Part shown: positions 35,460 to 43,295 of the stretch, piece by piece | How the letters are laid out: each line of letters opens with the position of its first letter | Numbering within the stretch: position 1 is the first letter of the stretch | NCBI GenBank assembly: GCA_026713105.1 | Contig: JAPOPC010000072.1 | Location: 104,613-168,612 of the forward strand | DNA: 64,000 bases | Source: Acidimicrobiaceae bacterium | GTDB taxonomy: Bacteria > Actinomycetota > Acidimicrobiia > Acidimicrobiales > Poriferisodalaceae | Direction of reading: 5' to 3' | Program-made: the position numbers and the translations under genes | Notes under the pieces: generated by a model | Databases searched by the model: none | Told to the model about the DNA's origin: nothing | Seen by the model: the letters and a program-made list of their open reading frames with translations, nothing else

Positions 35460-36297
35460 GCGGCTGAAGCGGGCTCAGGTTCTTCGACTCGTCGGCCCAC
35501 CGCATCATCATGGCGACGATGGTTCCCCACACGATCGGTATGCCGCCCAGCTTCATGATGAGCCCGGCCGTCTGCTGGTCTGCGGCCGCATCGAGACCGT
35601 AGAACCGGGGTGCCAGCTCATAGGTGGCGTAGAGAGGGAAGCTGGCAAAGGTCAGGAACCCTGCCGGCACCGCCGGCACAACCCCGAGCGCCAGGAACAG
35701 GTACACCATCTTGCCGGGGTAGGCGCGCAGCCGGTGCTCGGTGAGCGGTGAGCAGATCGGCAGCCACACGAGCACACCCGATACAAGCCACACGGCGTCC
35801 ATCACGAAGGACCCGAACTGGTTTGCCCGCAGCGTGTCCACCGCCCACGGCGAATGCGTCGCCACCAGACAGCCGTTGAACACCAGCCCAGCACACACCG
35901 GCTGTGTGAGGCGGGTCATAACGCGGTACAGACGCAGCTTCGCCAAGATCCTGCGCGCCATCGGCTCGGGCGTGCCGAGGACCAGCAGCGGCGCGGCCAC
36001 CAGCGTGTAGAGCATGAACTGCGCCATGTGGGCCGACGCCAGGTAACCGGCGCCGAGGACGCCGAGCGGCCAATCCGATGCCACCCAGAACGCCAACACC
36101 CCTGAGAGGAACAGCCACGTCTGCCGTCGCTCGGTCGCGGCATCGGACGGCCCCAGGGGGCCCGGGCGCATGGCGCGAGCGCGGCGACGGGCCACCAGGT
36201 ACGGGACGGCTATGGCGAGTGATGCCGCCCAGACGCCCGGATAGGCCCGCCACGACCAACTCCACGGCACCTCGAGCGCCGAGCACCAAAAGCGCAT
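35446..36297 (-). CDS. Cytochrome c oxidase assembly factor CtaG (caa3 type)
   Basis: 283-residue membrane protein with about seven helices. The caa3_CtaG family pattern is visible: LGVLGAGYLASAHMAQFMLYTLVAAPLLVLG with conserved His in the AHM segment, TPEPMARR, and NGCLVATHSP-W. It is needed for copper delivery to CuB of aa3/caa3 oxidase. It starts 2 bp after the stop of the Sco-like gene, so the two copper-assembly factors are coupled. Confidence 0.85.
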   Translation of the reverse strand: MRFWCSALEVPWSWSWRAYPGVWAASLAIAVPYLVARRRARAMRPGPLGPSDAATERRQTWLFLSGVLAFWVASDWPLGVLGAGYLASAHMAQFMLYTLVAAPLLVLGTPEPMARRILAKLRLYRVMTRLTQPVCAGLVFNGCLVATHSPWAVDTLRANQFGSFVMDAVWLVSGVLVWLPICSPLTEHRLRAYPGKMVYLFLALGVVPAVPAGFLTFASFPLYATYELAPRFYGLDAAADQQTAGLIMKLGGIPIVWGTIVAMMMRWADESKNLSPLQPPSPR

Positions 36298-36299
36298 CG

Positions 36300-37058
36300 C
36301 TACAAGCCTGCGGGGGCTGGGGCGTCGGGCTTGATGCCCGCGAGAATCGGCAGGTCGTGGTCGAACTGTGTCTGGCGCGTGGGATGCGGGTACTGCGCAT
36401 AGCCGTATCCGTTCGGCGCATAGGCGAACACCCGGGCATCGTGGGCAATGTCGTAGTTGACATCGCCGTGATCCATGGCGGTCATGTCTGTGTCGTCCAT
36501 GTCCGTGTCCATGTCGCCGCCATCTGACGCCATCTGATGCGTCTCGGTCGTGGTTGTCTCGAAGATCTTGATCGAGGCCAGTGCTCCGAGCGCGTTCTGC
36601 AGGTCGGTCAACTGCTGCTCGCTGTCGGGAATGAGCCCGACAAAGTCGTCGCTGAATTGATCGAGATAGGCGCGCAGCACCTCAGGCGTGTCGCGGTCCG
36701 GGTCGACCGTCACCGCCAGCACCGCCACATTCGCCGGCGCACCTGGGCGGTTGAGCACGCTGGCGAGCTGAGCGAGTTGCACGCCGCAGATGTCGGGGCA
36801 GTTGGTGAACATCTGGTACACGAGGCGGACCTGCCCCTGGGTGTCGGCTGCCAAGTGGAAGTCGTTGCCGTCGGTGTCGCTGAACACCATGTCGGGCACC
36901 TGTTTCAACTGCGATTCGGGAACTGCCAATCCGTCATATCGAGACTCGGCCTCGTCGTTGCTGCCGCATGCGGCCACCACAAGCATGGCAGCCGCTCCAA
37001 GAGCGGCAACTCGACGAGAGAAGGGTGAGCACGCCGTCAGCATCCGGGCAACGGCCAC
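36300..37058 (-). CDS. Sco1/SenC family copper chaperone lipoprotein
   Basis: 252 residues from GTG 37058, chosen because AGGAGG lies 6 nt upstream; ATG 37043 lacks such a site. Signal peptide with lipobox (AAMLVVAAC), then a thioredoxin-like Sco domain: MFTNCPDICGVQL contains the copper-binding CxxxC, and AHDARVFAYAPNG carries the third ligand His. Between them is an unusual Met/Asp-rich insertion (DMDTDMDDTDMTAMDHG) that may bind metal. It delivers copper to CuA of cytochrome oxidase and is paired with CtaG. tRNA-Ala ends 17 bp upstream. Confidence 0.9.
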   Translation of the reverse strand: MAVARMLTACSPFSRRVAALGAAAMLVVAACGSNDEAESRYDGLAVPESQLKQVPDMVFSDTDGNDFHLAADTQGQVRLVYQMFTNCPDICGVQLAQLASVLNRPGAPANVAVLAVTVDPDRDTPEVLRAYLDQFSDDFVGLIPDSEQQLTDLQNALGALASIKIFETTTTETHQMASDGGDMDTDMDDTDMTAMDHGDVNYDIAHDARVFAYAPNGYGYAQYPHPTRQTQFDHDLPILAGIKPDAPAPAGL

Positions 37059-37075
37059 ACACAGCCTCCTCAGCG

Positions 37076-37148
37076 TGGAGGTGAGGGGAATCGAACCCCT
37101 GGCCTCTTCGATGCGACCGAAGCGCTCTACCAACTGAGCTACACCCCC
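37076..37148 (-). tRNA. tRNA-Ala (anticodon CGC)
   Basis: Complete cloverleaf: acceptor GGGGGTG/CACCTCC (one G-T pair), D arm GCTC/GAGC with loop AGTTGGTA, anticodon stem CTTCG/CGAAG with loop GTCGCAT (anticodon CGC), and T arm AGGGG-TTCGATT-CCCCT. No encoded CCA. It is followed 17 bp later by the Sco-like gene. Confidence 0.96.
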
Positions 37149-37165
37149 GAATCGGGCGGCCGTCG

Positions 37166-37171
37166 AATATA
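37166..37171 (-). promoter_or_regulatory. Putative -10 box (TATATT) of tRNA-Ala
   Basis: A near-consensus -10 hexamer whose downstream edge lies 17 nt before the mature tRNA 5' end, leaving a short leader for RNase P. Confidence 0.55.
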
Positions 37172-37186
37172 CCTCCGGCGTTGTTC

Positions 37187-37693
37187 CTATTGGTTCGCCG
37201 TACGGCGAACCATCTTCACCGTCGACGCGGTCGCAGCATCTCGCAGCGGCAGGTAGTGCACCTCAGCGGAGGGCGCTACACGGCGTCGGTGAACCACGAG
37301 GGCCACGAACGCCGTGGTAACAGCGAGCATCAGGGCAAACGCTGCCGCCGCCCACACCGAGCCCGTGGCGAGTGTGCCAGCGAGCGTCACCAAGGTGCAC
37401 AGCCCCAACAGCGTGCCGATATCGCGTCGACGGATCGCCGCCTGCTTGGGCGTGGCAGGCATCGACGTGGTCGGGCTCGTCCATCGCCGCTGCGGCGCGC
37501 CGAACTGCCTCAGCGCGCGCTCCTGGGAGATCTGCGCCGCGGCCGGAGCGGATCGGCCGAGCGAGTCAAGTTGCTGACGGAACTGGTCGACTGATGATGT
37601 GGCCGTGCGGCGAGGTTGAACCAGGCGCGCAACATCGGGTGCCAAGACCACAATCCAAGCGATGGCCAACAACACCAAGACCAGTTGTGTCAT
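37187..37693 (-). CDS. GlpR/SepX-like membrane protein
   Basis: 168 residues: an N-terminal helix with the family-like LAIAWIVVLAPDV followed by an Arg-rich turn, SSVDQFRQQLDSLGR, a cytoplasmic linker, then RRR and two more membrane helices (about 93-135). This architecture and position match GlpR (SepX in Streptomyces), the membrane receptor of the gephyrin-like MoeA paralogue Glp, which links to FtsZ in Corynebacterium. In mycobacteria glpR lies close to moeA1 and galU; here it ends the moeA-moaA-moaC string. Sequence identity to GlpR is only motif-level by eye. Confidence 0.62.
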   Translation of the reverse strand: MTQLVLVLLAIAWIVVLAPDVARLVQPRRTATSSVDQFRQQLDSLGRSAPAAAQISQERALRQFGAPQRRWTSPTTSMPATPKQAAIRRRDIGTLLGLCTLVTLAGTLATGSVWAAAAFALMLAVTTAFVALVVHRRRVAPSAEVHYLPLRDAATASTVKMVRRTANQ

Positions 37694-37781
37694 GCATCAC
37701 CTGCCTCGCTGGCGGGCCTGCCTACACAGGGTGCCACTTCATCCCGCACGAACCCGGCATATCTCTTGCGTGTGCGTCGCT

Positions 37782-37795
37782 GAAGATTAGTCTTC
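37782..37795. other. Small hairpin in the moaC-glpR gap
   Basis: GAAGA-TTAG-TCTTC is a perfect 5-bp stem with a 4-nt loop in the 166-bp gap between moaC and the GlpR-like gene. The gap is visibly poorer in GC than its neighbours. Role unknown. Confidence 0.3.
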
Positions 37796-37859
37796 CCGAA
37801 CCGACCGAGCTATCGCGCGTTTGTTCGGAACTTCTTGGCGTTCCCGCGAAAGAACGCGA

Positions 37860-38351
37860 TCAATCTTGGCCAGCGTCTGCCCGACGGTACGTGCCCGACT
37901 TGCCGCCCGTCTTCTCCCACAGGGTGAGGTCGCCGATGACCATGGAACGGTCGGCTGACTTGCACATGTCGTAGATGGTGAGCGCGGCGACCGAACACGC
38001 CGTCATCGCTTCCATCTCGACGCCGGTGCGATCCACCGTCTCCACTTGGGCCTCGATCTCGATCCAGGTATCGGCGATCTCGAAGTTCACGTAGACAGCG
38101 CCGACCAGCAGAGGGTGGCAGAGCGGGATGAGATCGGGGGTGCGCTTGGCAGCCTGGATGCCCGCCACGCGGGCGACCGCGATGACGTCCCCCTTGGCGA
38201 TCGCACCGCGAGCAACGAGCGACGCTGTCTCGGTCGCCATGTGCACCCGGCAGCGAGCGATCGCCCGCCGGTGGGACGCCTCTTTCGGAGTGACGTCGAC
38301 CATGCGCGCCCGGCCGAGCGGATCCAAGTGGGTGAACGGTGACTCGGTCAT
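37860..38351 (-). CDS. moaC: Cyclic pyranopterin monophosphate synthase
   Basis: 163 residues. MoaC converts the MoaA product to cPMP, the first stable molybdopterin intermediate. Motifs: ARMVDVTPKEASHRRAIA, GDVIAVARVAGIQAAKRTPDLIPLCHPL (split as GDVIAVARVAGIQAAKRT and DLIPLCHPL), TGVEMEAMTACSVAALTIYDMCK, and KTGGKSG. Nothing essential is missing. It lies 102 bp downstream of moaA; that spacer is filled by three tandem hairpin repeats. Start ATG 38351. Confidence 0.96.
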   Translation of the reverse strand: MTESPFTHLDPLGRARMVDVTPKEASHRRAIARCRVHMATETASLVARGAIAKGDVIAVARVAGIQAAKRTPDLIPLCHPLLVGAVYVNFEIADTWIEIEAQVETVDRTGVEMEAMTACSVAALTIYDMCKSADRSMVIGDLTLWEKTGGKSGTYRRADAGQD

Positions 38352-38363
38352 GCTTCAGCCACC

Positions 38364-38462
38364 TCTGTGTCTGATGGATCGGCGGCCTCAGCCGCCTCTG
38401 CGTCTGATGGATCGGCGGCCTCAGCCGCCTCTGCGTCTGATGGATCGGCGGCCTCAGCCGCC
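38364..38462. repeat. 33-bp tandem hairpin repeat x3 across the moaA stop codon
   Basis: Three 33-bp units (38364-38396, 38397-38429, 38430-38462), the first differing by one base, plus a degenerate fourth copy next to the moaC start. Each unit holds GGCGGC-4 nt-GCCGCC; the copy at the moaA end extends to a perfect 10-bp stem (GATCGGCGGC/GCCGCCGATC) with the moaA TGA in its loop. The array makes up almost all of the moaA-moaC spacer. Confidence 0.92.
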
Positions 38463-39482
38463 GATCTGACTCATTGTTCGTTTGGGCTTGATGAAGTTGA
38501 CTTGGCCGATCGAGTGGCCGGCCCACTTGGTGCCCACTGCATCGCGGACGGCGGTTGCCAGCCGATCATCGAGTTCGGCACCCGTCGCACCGCTGCGCAG
38601 GATCGATCGCATGTCGAACTCGTCGAGCGCGAACAGACATGTGCGGAACTGGCCTTCGGCGGTGAGCCGCACCCGGTCGCAATTGCCGCAGAACGGCTTG
38701 GTGACACTGGCGATGACGCCGACGTGACCGCCCCCGTCCAGGTACCGGTAGCGCTCGGCAGGTTCGTTGGCGCGTACGACGGCCTCAGTCGGATACTCAG
38801 CGGAGATGGCTGCCAGGATCTCGTCGGCCGGCACAACCACGTCTGCGTTCCACACGTCGCCTGCTTCGAGCGGCATGAACTCGATGAAGCGAACCTCGAC
38901 GCCTCGCTCGCGGCCGTAGCGCGCGAAGTCCACCACTTCGTCGTCGTTGATCCCGCGCATCATGACCGTGTTGATCTTCACCGGGGCGAGCCCGGCGTCG
39001 ATGGCTGCGTCGATGCCGTCGAGGACCCGGTCGAGCTCGTCGCGGCGGGTCAGCTCCAAGAATCTGTCGCGCTGCAGCGAATCGAGGCTGATGTTGATGC
39101 GCGACAACCCAGCGGAGGCCAGCGGCTTGGCGTGCAAGCGCAGCGTGGCGCCGTTGGTGGTCAGCGCAACATCGACGCCAAGCCCCGCCAGTCGTTCCAC
39201 GAGGCGCGGCAGGTGCGCTCGCACCAGGGGCTCTCCGCCTGTCAGCCGGATACTCTCGAATCCGAAGCGTTCCACGCACACCTGGGCAAAGCGCTCGATC
39301 TCCTCAAAGCTCAGAATCTCTGAACGCGGCAGCCACGTCATGCCCTCGGCGGGCATGCAGTACTGGCAGCGGAAGTTGCAGCGATCGGTGACCGAGATGC
39401 GCAAGTCGCCGACCTGTCGGCCGAACGGATCGACGAGGTCTTCGGACCGGGCCGGAGCGACGACACCTGCTGCGCCATTCAT
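38454..39482 (-). CDS. moaA: GTP 3',8-cyclase (radical SAM)
   Basis: 342 residues. Radical-SAM enzyme that starts molybdopterin synthesis from GTP. N-terminal cluster motif CNFRCQYC, GGEPL, TTNGATL, SLDSL; C-terminal second [4Fe-4S] ligands KPFCGNCDRVRLTAEGQ and FRTC; and the conserved C-terminal Gly-Gly (SQIGG). Start ATG 39482 is 7 nt after a TACGCT box, so it seems leaderless despite the moeA gene upstream. The stop codon lies inside a tandem hairpin array. Confidence 0.96.
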   Translation of the reverse strand: MNGAAGVVAPARSEDLVDPFGRQVGDLRISVTDRCNFRCQYCMPAEGMTWLPRSEILSFEEIERFAQVCVERFGFESIRLTGGEPLVRAHLPRLVERLAGLGVDVALTTNGATLRLHAKPLASAGLSRINISLDSLQRDRFLELTRRDELDRVLDGIDAAIDAGLAPVKINTVMMRGINDDEVVDFARYGRERGVEVRFIEFMPLEAGDVWNADVVVPADEILAAISAEYPTEAVVRANEPAERYRYLDGGGHVGVIASVTKPFCGNCDRVRLTAEGQFRTCLFALDEFDMRSILRSGATGAELDDRLATAVRDAVGTKWAGHSIGQVNFIKPKRTMSQIGG

Positions 39483-39489
39483 TGGCCAG

Positions 39490-39495
39490 AGCGTA
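39490..39495 (-). promoter_or_regulatory. Putative -10 box (TACGCT) of moaA
   Basis: TANNNT hexamer 7 nt upstream of ATG 39482 in the 52-bp gap after moeA, implying moaA has its own promoter. Confidence 0.45.
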
Positions 39496-39534
39496 CCGAC
39501 CACTGATCGATCTCTCTGAAGCGGCGAACGATGT

Positions 39535-40785
39535 TCAGTCCAGCAGGAGCACGTCGACCGATTCGCCGGCACGCACACCGTCGCTGTCGGGCACGACCGC
39601 CAACGCGTTGGCGTTCGCCATGGCCCACAACATGTGCGAGCCCTGCCCCCCGGCGGAGCGAACCTCGATGCCACCGTTCTTGGGTGTCGCGAGCACCCGC
39701 ATGAAGTGCGTCTTGCCGTCGACGCGTCGCGGAAGGTCTTCCGCGGCAGTGGCCCCGACCGTCGGCCGGACCGGATCCGGATGGCCCATCATCGAGCGCA
39801 GACCCGGCCGGGCGAAGAGCTCGAAGGACACCATCGACGAGACCGGATTGCCCGGCAGGCCGAAAACCGGCACATCGCCCACGGTGCCGAAGGCCAGCGG
39901 CTTGGCGGGCTTGATCGCCACTTGCATCCAGCGCATGTCGCCGATGCGGTCGAGCACGGCCTTCACGTAGTCGAAGTCGCCCATGCTGACGCCGCCGGAG
40001 GTGACAATGGCATCGCACGAGTCGACGCCGGTGAGGATGGCGGCCTCTATTGCATCGGGATCGTCTCGGACGAGTCCCAAGTCGACGCAGTCCACATCGG
40101 CCCGATGTGCCAACGCCAGCAGCGTTCGGCGGTTCGAATCCCGGATCTGACCGGGCTGCAACGGGCTGCCGTCGTCAACGAGCTCATCCCCCGTGGACAA
40201 CACGCCGACCCGCGGCCGCCCGAACACTTCCACCTCGGTCATCCCGAGGCTGCACAGCACCCCGAGATGTCCAGCGGTGAGCTCGGTGCCGACGCCGAAC
40301 ACGTGGGCACCCGCTTGCAGGTCGTCGCCCGCATGCCGCACGTGGTTGCCCGGCGGAACGCTCACCTCCACGCGCACCGTCTCGGGGTTGTCGGCCCCGC
40401 CCGCCGCTGTGCCAGCCGGCTTCGCCATGCTGGTCCGCTCCACCATCACCACTGCATCGGCGCCCGGCGGAATGGTCGCGCCCGTCATGATGCGGCTGGC
40501 CTCGCCCGGTCCGACCGTCACCTGGGGCGCATGCCCCGCCGCAATCGTTTCGACGACCCGCAATTCGCATGGGGCGTCGGCCACATCGGCAGATCGAACA
40601 GCGAATCCGTCCATGGCCGTGTTCGCAAACTGCGGGATGGCCTCAGCGCAGGTGATATCGCTCGCGATCACCAAGCCCAATGCATCGGCGACCGGCTGCC
40701 ATTCCGGCGTGCGCGCGGGGCACCGTTCAAGTACGAATTCGCGCACGGATTCCAGTGGCAACACCGGGTGCAATGTAGTGGGCAC
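39535..40785 (-). CDS. moeA: Molybdopterin molybdenumtransferase MoeA / gephyrin-like Glp
   Basis: 416 residues from GTG 40785. Inserts molybdate into adenylylated molybdopterin. Motifs: FANTAMDGFAVR, MTGATIPPGADAVVMVE, GNHVRHAGDDL, the MPT-binding VGVLSTGDEL, IRDSNRRTLLALA, TSGGVSMGDFDYVK and GLPGNPVSS. Full-length MoeA with domains I-IV. If the GlpR-like protein at 37.2-37.7 kb is real, this copy may also serve as the cell-division factor Glp, as in Corynebacterium. UDPGP-family gene lies 31 bp upstream. Confidence 0.94.
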   Translation of the reverse strand: MPTTLHPVLPLESVREFVLERCPARTPEWQPVADALGLVIASDITCAEAIPQFANTAMDGFAVRSADVADAPCELRVVETIAAGHAPQVTVGPGEASRIMTGATIPPGADAVVMVERTSMAKPAGTAAGGADNPETVRVEVSVPPGNHVRHAGDDLQAGAHVFGVGTELTAGHLGVLCSLGMTEVEVFGRPRVGVLSTGDELVDDGSPLQPGQIRDSNRRTLLALAHRADVDCVDLGLVRDDPDAIEAAILTGVDSCDAIVTSGGVSMGDFDYVKAVLDRIGDMRWMQVAIKPAKPLAFGTVGDVPVFGLPGNPVSSMVSFELFARPGLRSMMGHPDPVRPTVGATAAEDLPRRVDGKTHFMRVLATPKNGGIEVRSAGGQGSHMLWAMANANALAVVPDSDGVRAGESVDVLLLD

Positions 40786-40816
40786 AGTGTCCTGCCGCCT
40801 CCGCCGCGGGCGCAGC

Positions 40817-42040
40817 TCAGCAGCGGGTCTCGATGCCCCGGCCCGAGAGAATGCGGGCGATCTCGGGGCGGCGTTTCTCGAGCTCCGCTGGGTCTTTCAC
40901 CGGCTGGAATCGGCCGTCGGGGCCGTCGCGCTCGACGAGCAGCATCGTGGTGTCCACGAACGCCGACAGCTCGCCGATGAGGCGCTCGAACTGCACGACT
41001 TCGGTGCCATCGACCTGCTTGCGAACCTCAAACCACGTGAGCGGCCATCCTGCCGAGAACACCTCCACGTCGGCGACCAGCGAATTCGTGTTCACCGCGC
41101 CAGGCGCCAGCGGGTCAATCTCAGGTGGCAGGCGGAACGCCTCCACGATCTGCAGCCGCCCATCCACACGCCACGGTGAACCCCCCGACGCGCTGCCCCG
41201 GACGACTTCGCAGGTGAGCGGTCGCTCCCCGGCGAGGTGCGCGCCGATGACGGCCGGATCCAGCGTCGCTGCGGCGTTGTCGATGTTGGTGACGAAGACG
41301 CAGCGCCCGCCGGCATCGGCAAACTGGCCCAGCAGGCCGCTGCGGCGCATCGCCCAAGGGGCATCTCCGTGACCCGGAGCGTGCAATGACACCCGTCCGG
41401 CTCGGTCCCGGAACAAGTCGCCGCGGGGGGTCATGCGCATCGACGCACCCTGAGGAGCGAAATCGACGGGCACGTGGCCGCTCTCGGATGCCTTCGCCGC
41501 CCATTCTCGCAGCGGCCGATCCGATTGGAAGCTGGTCATCAGCCACAACGGGACGGTGCACGCCATCTGGCTCGATAGGCGCCGCAAGTCGGCGATCTTG
41601 GCATCCGCAAAGGTCAGTCCGCCGAGCACCTGCGCCAGCGCCTTGACGCCGCCGCCGAATCGAGTGGCCATGCCGCCTGCCAGCAGCAGGACGCCCACGT
41701 GCCCGCCGGCGATTGCCTCGCGGCCTGCTCGGGCGAGCTGGGAACGTTCGCTTGAGCCCAGCGGCGGCAACGGAACGAGGTCGCCGTGCTGCGGCGGCTC
41801 GATGCTCCCGCGCACCCAGTTGACGGCGACTGTGTCGCGGCTCGATCGGGACCTGCTGACCAGCCGTTCGCGCAGCCCGTCAAAGGTGTCCGCGTCGAAC
41901 CCGAAGGCGGCAAGCGTTTCGGCCGCCTCCTGGTCGATGCCGTAACGATCAACGAGGTCGGGTCCCTGCACGGCGCCCGAAGCTAGAGGACGTTCCGGTT
42001 CGGCACGCACCCTTGTGATCAATTGGGTAGGCACGTCCAT
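40817..42040 (-). CDS. UDPGP-family UTP--sugar-1-phosphate uridylyltransferase
   Basis: 407-residue nucleotidyltransferase of the eukaryote-like UDPGP type, not the bacterial GalU type: GVLLLAGGMATRFGGGVKAL is the nucleotide loop, with WLMTSFQSD, HVPVDFAPQG, FVTNIDNAAATLDP and NTNSLVADVEV. Likely substrates are glucose-1-P or GlcNAc-1-P; the UDP-sugar is not identifiable. It occupies the position of galU beside moeA1 in mycobacteria, suggesting replacement of one uridylyltransferase family by another. ATG 42040 faces the divergent FmdB-like gene. Confidence 0.8.
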   Translation of the reverse strand: MDVPTQLITRVRAEPERPLASGAVQGPDLVDRYGIDQEAAETLAAFGFDADTFDGLRERLVSRSRSSRDTVAVNWVRGSIEPPQHGDLVPLPPLGSSERSQLARAGREAIAGGHVGVLLLAGGMATRFGGGVKALAQVLGGLTFADAKIADLRRLSSQMACTVPLWLMTSFQSDRPLREWAAKASESGHVPVDFAPQGASMRMTPRGDLFRDRAGRVSLHAPGHGDAPWAMRRSGLLGQFADAGGRCVFVTNIDNAAATLDPAVIGAHLAGERPLTCEVVRGSASGGSPWRVDGRLQIVEAFRLPPEIDPLAPGAVNTNSLVADVEVFSAGWPLTWFEVRKQVDGTEVVQFERLIGELSAFVDTTMLLVERDGPDGRFQPVKDPAELEKRRPEIARILSGRGIETRC

Positions 42041-42052
42041 AGGGCGGGTGAC

Positions 42053-42058
42053 TACACT
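42053..42058 (+). promoter_or_regulatory. Putative -10 box (TACACT) of the FmdB-like gene
   Basis: TANNNT hexamer in the divergent 80-bp gap; TGTAGT (42051-42056) on the other strand lies 10 nt before the UDPGP start and overlaps it. Confidence 0.35.
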
Positions 42059-42120
42059 GCGCGGCGGCTCAAGCTCAGGCTCTCGGCTCAGTTGCTGGCT
42101 CGAGACAGGACGGAGGCCTC

Positions 42121-42513
42121 ATGCCGACCTACCAGTACCGCTGCACCGACTGCGGTCAGTCCTTCGAGCGTTACCAGAGCTTCTCCGACGATCCCATCAC
42201 GGTGTGCCCGCTACCTCGTGACGACGAGGCGGTCAACGGCACTGACAACCCGAACGAGTCGAGCTGCGGCGGCGAGGTCCGCAAGATCTTCTCCAACGTC
42301 GGTATCAGCTTCAAGGGCAGCGGCTTCTACCGCAACGACAGCCGGTCCTCGTCAAGCTCGTCGTCGTCGGGCTCATCTTCGTCAACCAAATCCGGCGATT
42401 CGCCAAGCGATTCAACAAACGATTCAGCAAGCAAGGAATCGGCCTCCTCGGACAGCAGCTCGTCGAACGGCTCGTCGAGTTCAACGGTGGGGGCCGCCTC
42501 GGCGTCAGGCTGA
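42121..42513 (+). CDS. FmdB family zinc-ribbon protein
   Basis: 130 residues. The N-terminal zinc ribbon MPTYQYRCTDCGQSFERYQS has the standard CxxC; the second pair is split (VCPL and SCGGEVRKIFS), with an insertion of about 15 residues between them that most FmdB proteins lack. The conserved FKGSGFYRND follows, then a low-complexity Ser/Asp/Asn tail of about 55 residues. Regulatory proteins of this family are found next to FmdAB amidases, but no such genes occur here. Shine-Dalgarno GGAGG precedes ATG 42121. Confidence 0.85.
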   Translation: MPTYQYRCTDCGQSFERYQSFSDDPITVCPLPRDDEAVNGTDNPNESSCGGEVRKIFSNVGISFKGSGFYRNDSRSSSSSSSSGSSSSTKSGDSPSDSTNDSASKESASSDSSSSNGSSSSTVGAASASG

Positions 42514-42537
42514 CGCCTCCAGCATCGAGACAAGCCC

Positions 42538-42556
42538 GCAGCGGCCCAGCCGCTGC
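42538..42556. terminator. Hairpin between FmdB-like and SAF-domain genes
   Basis: GCAGCGGC-CCA-GCCGCTGC: a perfect 8-bp stem with a 3-nt loop. There is no T-run. It may limit read-through or shape processing between two genes on the same strand. Confidence 0.4.
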
Positions 42557-42580
42557 GATGGCTTCGCGACGGAGGCTCTC

Positions 42581-43204
42581 ATGGCGCTCATCTCACAACT
42601 TGGCGATCTCTGGCGACGCCGCCCCAACCTGGTGCACTGGTCCGCAGTCGGCGTCGTCGCACTCGTGGCGCTCATGCTCGTCGCGGGAATGGCCGGCCGG
42701 GCGCGCTCGGCCGCCGCAGCATGGGGAACCTCGGTGCGCGTGCTGGCCGCGCAAATCCCGCTGGCGGTGGGCAGTTCGCCCGAAGACCACGTCGATCTCG
42801 TCGAGGTGCCCGCTCACCTCGTGCCCGCAGGAGCACTCACCAGTGCAATCGGCCTTGGCGAGCTGACCCGGGCAGTCCCGCGTGGCGGCTTGCTGACTGA
42901 GTTGGACTTCGACCCCGCGTCAGGCGTGAGCCCGGGGCGCAGGGGCATCGGGATCAGCGTGGTGTCCCACGCTCCAGACGTGAAGCCCGGCACCGAGGTG
43001 GAGCTAATGCTGTTCGCCGACATCGATCCGTTTGATCCCGGCGTCGGCGATACGAGCACGTCTCGTGTGCCTGCCTTTGTCCTGGCTGCATCGCGGGATC
43101 GCTGGCTCGTCGAGATCGAGCCCGTTCACATCGACGAGGTGGCCCGCGCCAGCGCAACGGGCGTCGTGGTACCGATCGTGCTTGACAGGAACGCGAATCG
43201 CTGA
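42581..43204 (+). CDS. SAF-domain membrane protein (CpaB/RcpC-like)
   Basis: 207 residues from ATG 42581 (GGAGG 6 nt upstream). One N-terminal transmembrane helix (about 20-38: WSAVGVVALVALMLVAGMAG), then an SAF-like domain with VRVLAAQIPLAVGSSPEDHV, LVPAGALTSAIGLGELTRAV and PRGGLLTELDF. This is the pattern of CpaB/RcpC pilus-assembly proteins and of free SAF proteins in actinobacteria. No pilus genes are near, so function is open. Confidence 0.7.
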   Translation: MALISQLGDLWRRRPNLVHWSAVGVVALVALMLVAGMAGRARSAAAAWGTSVRVLAAQIPLAVGSSPEDHVDLVEVPAHLVPAGALTSAIGLGELTRAVPRGGLLTELDFDPASGVSPGRRGIGISVVSHAPDVKPGTEVELMLFADIDPFDPGVGDTSTSRVPAFVLAASRDRWLVEIEPVHIDEVARASATGVVVPIVLDRNANR

Positions 43205-43229
43205 ACCCTCCGCTGCCGCACCTCGTGCC

Positions 43230-43294
43230 TCCCGCTCTTGTTCCCCATTCTCATGAGATTGGGCTCACGGGTCGCTCGGGCCACGGCTTCGCCT
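43230..43294. repeat. Dispersed repeat, copy B (3' flank of uppP) with inserted palindrome
   Basis: Same element as 2020-2070, again directly after the stop codon of a minus-strand gene. In place of the 6-bp centre it has about 20 bp forming a near-perfect palindrome (CCCATTCTCATGAGATTGGG, 43244-43263), able to fold as a hairpin between the convergent SAF-domain and uppP genes. Confidence 0.8.
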
Positions 43295-43295
43295 C

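Noticed and set aside
38364..38462. Possible CRISPR array
   Set aside because: The 33-bp units are directly adjacent with no spacers, and there are no cas genes.
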